Assembly: GCA_900544135.1 (NCBI GenBank)
Contig: UQTU01000004.1
Span: 82,626-146,625 of the forward strand
Reading direction: 5' to 3'
From: an uncultured Collinsella sp.
GTDB taxonomy: Bacteria; Actinomycetota; Coriobacteriia; Coriobacteriales; Coriobacteriaceae
DNA length: 64,000 nt
The position numbers and the translations under genes were made by a program. The notes under the pieces are model-generated. The model made no database searches, was not told the DNA's origin, and was given only the letters and a program-made list of their open reading frames with translations. Position 1 is the first letter of the stretch, and every line of letters begins with the position of its first letter. Shown piece by piece: positions 60,119 through 64,000 of this stretch.

Positions 60119-60904
60119 ATGCAAACCACGCACATGGCGACCCCGGTACTGGAGGTCGCGCATCTCGAAAAGGTATATGGGGCGCTGGGCAACGTGACCC
60201 GCGCGCTCAACGACGTCAGCTTTACCGTCAACCGCGGTGAGTTCGTGGGCATCATGGGCGCTTCGGGCTCGGGCAAGTCGACGTTGCTCAACTGCGTGTC
60301 GACCATCGATAGCGCCACGAGCGGCACGATCCGCATCAACGGGCAGGACGTGACGCGCATGAAGCAGGCCAAGCTCTCGCAGTTTCGCCGCGAGGAGCTC
60401 GGCTTTATCTTCCAGGACTCCAACCTGCTCGATACGCTCACGGCACGCGAGAACATCGCCCTGCCGCTCACCATTGCCCGCACAAACTCGGCAGAGATCT
60501 CGACCCGCGTGCAGGATGTGGCAGCGCGCCTGTCCATCAGTCAGGTGCTCGACAAGTATCCCTACCAGATGTCCGGCGGCCAGCAGCAGCGCGTTGCCGC
60601 GGCTCGCGCGCTCGTCACCGACCCCACCATGATCATGGCCGACGAGCCTACCGGCGCCCTCGACTCCAAAAGCGCCCGCCTGTTGCTCGAGAGCCTAGAG
60701 GCCCTCAACCGCCGCCTGCGCGCCACCGTGCTCATGGTCACGCACGACAGCTTTGCCGCCAGCTACACGAGCCGTGTGCTGTTTATCCGCGACGGCAAGA
60801 TCTTCACCGAGCTGCGCCGCGGCGACACCGACCGCCGAGAGTTCTTCGACCGCATTATGGAGGTCGTTGCCATGATGGGCGGTGAGGGCTCCGATGCTCT
60901 GTAA
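60119..60904 (+). CDS. ABC transporter ATP-binding protein (BceA/MacB type)
   Basis: 261 residues. Walker A GASGSGKST (about residues 50-58), Q-loop FQDSN, signature MSGGQQQR, Walker B MIMADEPTGALD, H-loop VTHD. Sequence type matches the ATPases that pair with FtsX-domain permeases in peptide-antibiotic sensing and resistance (BceAB, YxdLM). It overlaps the permease gene by 11 bases. No BceRS-type two-component system is next to it. Confidence 0.93.
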   Translation: MQTTHMATPVLEVAHLEKVYGALGNVTRALNDVSFTVNRGEFVGIMGASGSGKSTLLNCVSTIDSATSGTIRINGQDVTRMKQAKLSQFRREELGFIFQDSNLLDTLTARENIALPLTIARTNSAEISTRVQDVAARLSISQVLDKYPYQMSGGQQQRVAAARALVTDPTMIMADEPTGALDSKSARLLLESLEALNRRLRATVLMVTHDSFAASYTSRVLFIRDGKIFTELRRGDTDRREFFDRIMEVVAMMGGEGSDAL

Positions 60905-63131
60905 ACTCGCTTGGGGCAACGTCCGCCGCGCCGGCCGCGACTACCTTGTCTACTTGCTGACGCTCACCCTGGGTGTCACGGTCTTCTATGCCTTCAATAC
61001 CGTCTCGATGCAGGTCGACATTGCCGGCATCAAGGAGGAGGGACTGTCCGAGCTCATGGGCAGCATGCTCGGTTACCTGACGTACTTTTTGGCCGGCGTC
61101 ATGGCCTTTCTGATGGTGTATGCCAACAACTTCATCATGAAGCGCCGCAAAAAGGAGTTCGGCCTGTACCAGGTGCTCGGCATGCGCCGCGGGCGCGTCG
61201 CCACGATCATGGCGCTCGAGACCGTGATCGTTTCGGTCGGCGCCTTTGTCGCCGGCATTGTGCTGGGCGTGGGGCTCTCCCAGCTCATGACATTCTTTAC
61301 GGCCTCGCTCTTTAAGACACAGATCGCTAATTTCCACTTCTTTTTCTCGGTGCATGCGTTCAACCTGACCCTTGCCTGCATGCTCGTGATGTTTGTGCTT
61401 ACGCTACTGCTGAACCTTCGCGCCGTGCGCCGTACCAAGCTCATCGAGCTTATGGGCGCCGAGCGGCGCAACGAGAGCATCAAGACGCGCAACCCCTGGA
61501 TTGCGATCGCCATCTTTGTCGTGGGCGTGGTGCTGGTGGGCGTGGCCTATTACCGCCTGTTGCGCGATGGGTTCCCGCTCACCGCGACGGAGGGTAAGCT
61601 GCAGGAGGCCATGAACCAGTTCGGTATCACCACGGCCATGGTTACGGTGGGTACCTTTGCCCTATTTTGGGGACTTTCGGGCATGCTCATCAAGCTGCTG
61701 CAGAGCCTGCGCAGCGTCTATTGGCGCGGCCTCAATATGTTTACCGTGCGCCAGCTTGCGGCCAAGGTCAACACGGTGTGCTTTTCGATGGGCGTTATCG
61801 CGATGATCCTGTTTCTGGCCATTACCTCGGTGACCTGCGGCATGTCGATCGCCAACGTGATGAACGAGAACCTGGAGCGCTATACGCCGGCGGATATGTC
61901 GCAGACGTATATCTATTACGCGTCCGATAGGCTCGACTACTACAAGGAGTATGTCAATCCTTCCGAGGCCGATCGCATGGTGCTGGCAGACGCAACGGTC
62001 GATTTGTACTCTGCATGGCACGGTGACCGTATCGATTCTGATAACGTTGCGGAAAGTATCAAGGGCAAGTCGGCAGATAATGGCAACGAGGCCGGAAAGA
62101 AGGTCAATATCGCCGATGTTGCCGGCGAGCATGTGCAGATTGATTCGTATCTGAGCTATACGCTTGGCGGCTCGGATCCTTCGGTGACGGCGGGCGAGAT
62201 GTGCAAGGCCATGGGCGAAAAGCTCCCCAAGGCGCTCGAGGGTAGCAATGCCGATGATATGGGCCTGTTTGTGACGCCGGCGAGCCAGTACAACAAACTG
62301 CGCCAGATGATGGGCGAGGAGCCGGTGAGCATTGGCCGCGACCAGTACTTGCTTACGTGCGATATGGGCGGCGAGTTGGGCGACCTGTACACTAAGTACA
62401 TGGCTGGGGGCCATACCCTCACCTTGGGCGGACATACGCTCAAGCCCGCAACCGATAAGTCGGACGAGGACACGGCTGCCATCGCCAACTCGGCACTCGG
62501 CAGCAATCCCGGTACCGTGGTCGTAGCCGACGAGCTGCTGTCCCAGCTTAACCTGCAGCCGTATTCCAGTAATCTGCTCGTTAACTACAAGCAGGGGATG
62601 GATGTGACCAAGGCAGACGAGAGCATTAAATACACCATGCTCGACAATCTGCTCGTTGACGGCAAGGAGCCGGGGTCGTGGGGAATCTTCATGACACGCT
62701 CCGAGATCTATACGCAGGCGGCGCAGATGAACGGCATGATTAGCTATCTAGCCATCTATATTGGCTTTGTACTGGTCGTTGCATGTGCGGCAATTCTGTC
62801 GATCCAGCAGCTCTCCAATGTGGCCGACGGAAGCCGCAGCTATCGCGTGCTGGCGCAGATCGGCTGTGACGACCGCCAGATTCGCCATTCGGCGATGGCG
62901 CAGCAAGCGGTGTTCTTCCTGTTCCCGCTGGCAGTGGGTCTGGCGCACTCCTTTGTGGCGCTCAAGGTGATCATCGAGCTGGTGAGCGTATTCGGCGATA
63001 TGAGCATCGGCGCCACCGTGGGCCTCACCTGCGCGATTTTCCTGGCGGCCTACGGCGGCTACTTCCTGGTGACCTACCTCATGAGCGCCGGAATGGTACA
63101 AGCTGCCATCGCCACCCGCTACAGTGAGTAA
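60894..63131 (+). CDS. ABC transporter permease (BceB/FtsX type)
   Basis: 745 residues from the ATG at 60894 (GGTGAGGG upstream). N-terminal helix, then three helices and a fourth by residue 190 (FtsX core), a second helix group around residues 200-330, a long outer domain (about residues 340-615) and three final helices. The layout is BceB-like: ten helices with the large extracellular domain between helices 7 and 8 that contacts antimicrobial peptides or lipid II cycle intermediates. Confidence 0.9.
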   Translation: MLCKLAWGNVRRAGRDYLVYLLTLTLGVTVFYAFNTVSMQVDIAGIKEEGLSELMGSMLGYLTYFLAGVMAFLMVYANNFIMKRRKKEFGLYQVLGMRRGRVATIMALETVIVSVGAFVAGIVLGVGLSQLMTFFTASLFKTQIANFHFFFSVHAFNLTLACMLVMFVLTLLLNLRAVRRTKLIELMGAERRNESIKTRNPWIAIAIFVVGVVLVGVAYYRLLRDGFPLTATEGKLQEAMNQFGITTAMVTVGTFALFWGLSGMLIKLLQSLRSVYWRGLNMFTVRQLAAKVNTVCFSMGVIAMILFLAITSVTCGMSIANVMNENLERYTPADMSQTYIYYASDRLDYYKEYVNPSEADRMVLADATVDLYSAWHGDRIDSDNVAESIKGKSADNGNEAGKKVNIADVAGEHVQIDSYLSYTLGGSDPSVTAGEMCKAMGEKLPKALEGSNADDMGLFVTPASQYNKLRQMMGEEPVSIGRDQYLLTCDMGGELGDLYTKYMAGGHTLTLGGHTLKPATDKSDEDTAAIANSALGSNPGTVVVADELLSQLNLQPYSSNLLVNYKQGMDVTKADESIKYTMLDNLLVDGKEPGSWGIFMTRSEIYTQAAQMNGMISYLAIYIGFVLVVACAAILSIQQLSNVADGSRSYRVLAQIGCDDRQIRHSAMAQQAVFFLFPLAVGLAHSFVALKVIIELVSVFGDMSIGATVGLTCAIFLAAYGGYFLVTYLMSAGMVQAAIATRYSE

Positions 63132-63300
63132 CTCACCCAGTTTGGAATTATCGTAGGTTGAGCATAAGTCAGACACTATGACCCAATCCAGGGGCACGGA
63201 AACGACAGGAGCCCCCGCTCGTGACCGCGGGTCGGGGCTGCGACAATGTTGTTGAAGTGCCAGAGGCGCAGCCGCGCCGCAACGAGGTTGGGAGGCTCCC

Positions 63301-64000
63301 GTGCCTAGATATTCTACCGCCTTCGGAATGGACGTACACCTCAGGTCCACCACCGTCTGCGCGCTCGACGCGGAGACGGGCGAGGCCGTGACGAGGAGGT
63401 TCCGCGGCAACCCCTGGGGCGAGGTCGCGGAGTGGATGTCGGGCTTCCCCGGCCCGTCGCTCGCCGCCTACGAGAGCGGCTACCTCGGCTTCGCCCCGCA
63501 GAGGGAGCTCTCCGGGCTCGGCGTCGACTGCGTCGTCGCGGCCGTCTCCAAGGTCCCGAGGTCGGCGGCAGACCTCTCGTCCAAGAACGACCGCAACGAC
63601 GCGGCCAGGATGGCCAAGGCGATACTGTCGCACGATATCTCCCCGGTATGGGTGCCGTCCCCCGAGATCGAGGGGCTCAGGGACCTCGCCGCCGCCCACG
63701 ACGCCGCGACCGCGAGGCTCGCGGCGGCGAAGCAGCGGCTCCTGGCGTTCCTGGCCCGCCGTGGCTACGCCTACGGCGGCACGACGCCGGCCGGAAACCC
63801 CCGGAGGTACTGGACGTACGGCTTCCTCAGGCGGCTCGACAAGGTCCGGCCCGCCGACGACGGAGGCATCCGGGCGCTTGCGGCGCTGAGGAACGAGGTC
63901 GAGGCGGCCGACGAGACGAGGGAGGTGTTAGCGTCAATATATTTTTCACCATTTTCACCAACGTATTTTCGCCAATCGCGCCAACGCGGATGCGCCGGAT
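63301..64000 (+). CDS. IS110-family transposase, partial and probably interrupted
   Basis: A frame opening at the GTG at 63301 (GGGAGG upstream) encodes YSTAFGMDVHLRSTTVCALD with the first DEDD acidic residue (Asp in GMDVH) and, later, KNDRNDAARMAKAI, both IS110-family marks. It stays open to the window end, but after about 63927 base composition drops sharply in GC and the protein no longer looks like a transposase, so a second insertion or break begins there. GC content before that point is well above the neighbouring genes, a sign of transfer. The 169 bases before the start include the presumed left end of the element. Confidence 0.75.
   Translation, partial: MPRYSTAFGMDVHLRSTTVCALDAETGEAVTRRFRGNPWGEVAEWMSGFPGPSLAAYESGYLGFAPQRELSGLGVDCVVAAVSKVPRSAADLSSKNDRNDAARMAKAILSHDISPVWVPSPEIEGLRDLAAAHDAATARLAAAKQRLLAFLARRGYAYGGTTPAGNPRRYWTYGFLRRLDKVRPADDGGIRALAALRNEVEAADETREVLASIYFSPFSPTYFRQSRQRGCAG

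Noticed and set aside
59971..60537. An upstream in-frame extension of the Nudix-Vsr gene, up to 189 codons.
   Set aside because: It runs antisense through the ABC ATPase gene, has no Nudix-family sequence and no start signal; the TTG at 59970 has a spaced ribosome site and begins just before the Nudix fold.

Overview
The window is a 64 kb chromosomal stretch from a GC-rich, anaerobic gut-type actinobacterium. The gene set (PTS-dominated sugar uptake, flavodiiron protein, Actinobacteria-style ricT/holB/tmk block, GC-rich codon use) fits the Coriobacteriia and looks most like Collinsella. That assignment is recognition, not a computed result. No rRNA and no CRISPR array was seen; there is one tRNA, tRNA-Thr(CGT), on the minus strand near 26.5 kb.

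Region 1 (1-15.5 kb) is mostly housekeeping. A cut-off zinc-ribbon membrane protein is followed by tmk-holB-ricT, a ComF-type phosphoribosyltransferase with its ribosome binding site inside a hairpin, and an uncharacterised protein with a nuclease-like C-terminus. Next come an inverted-repeat element, a solute-binding lipoprotein with a long leader, hpf, degV, a beta-hydroxyacid dehydrogenase with a His/Cys-rich tail, a HEAT-like protein, isocitrate dehydrogenase, a membrane-anchored SurA-like protein, and a DUF2975/XRE pair.

Region 2 (15.7-27.2 kb) is an amino-sugar locus. It holds a complete mannose-family PTS (EIIA, a YajC-like protein, EIIB, EIIC, EIID), a GntR regulator, agaS, a nagA/agaA deacetylase, an aldose-epimerase homologue, tagatose-6-phosphate kinase, a fragment of a second nagA, a YhcH-family protein, and an orphan EIIB whose phosphorylation-site His is Tyr.

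Region 3 (27.2-56.7 kb) is a lactose/galactose super-locus. It has galM and a DeoR regulator, then three modules each made of a GH1 6-phospho-beta-glycosidase, a lactose-family EIICB and a divergent LacI regulator. After these come one EIIA (lacF) that probably serves all three permeases, lacA-lacB-lacC, galT-galK with a fourth LacI regulator, a flavodiiron protein, a second DeoR regulator and a class II aldolase. The third EIICB carries a one-base frameshift. Together the genes can take beta-galactosides, galactose and N-acetylgalactosamine to tagatose-6-phosphate, then tagatose-1,6-bisphosphate and triose phosphates, with a parallel Leloir branch (galM, galK, galT).

Region 4 (56.7-64 kb) carries a HAD phosphatase, an AraC regulator, a Nudix-Vsr fusion protein, a BceAB-like ABC transporter, and the start of an IS110-family transposase whose frame runs into unlike sequence at the window edge.

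The most striking unexplained signal is a 32-base tandem motif: two 11-base copies of roughly CGGTGAACGGT exactly 21 bases apart, at eight intergenic sites, all in front of sugar PTS, lac or gal operons. Its geometry (9-base ACCGTTCAC-like repeats, 12-base spacer) matches LytTR-type binding sites and suggests one unrecognised master regulator over the whole super-locus. Other repeats include a pair of 154-base MITE-like elements, a palindromic family in three convergent gaps, and a covarying hairpin after lacB and lacC.
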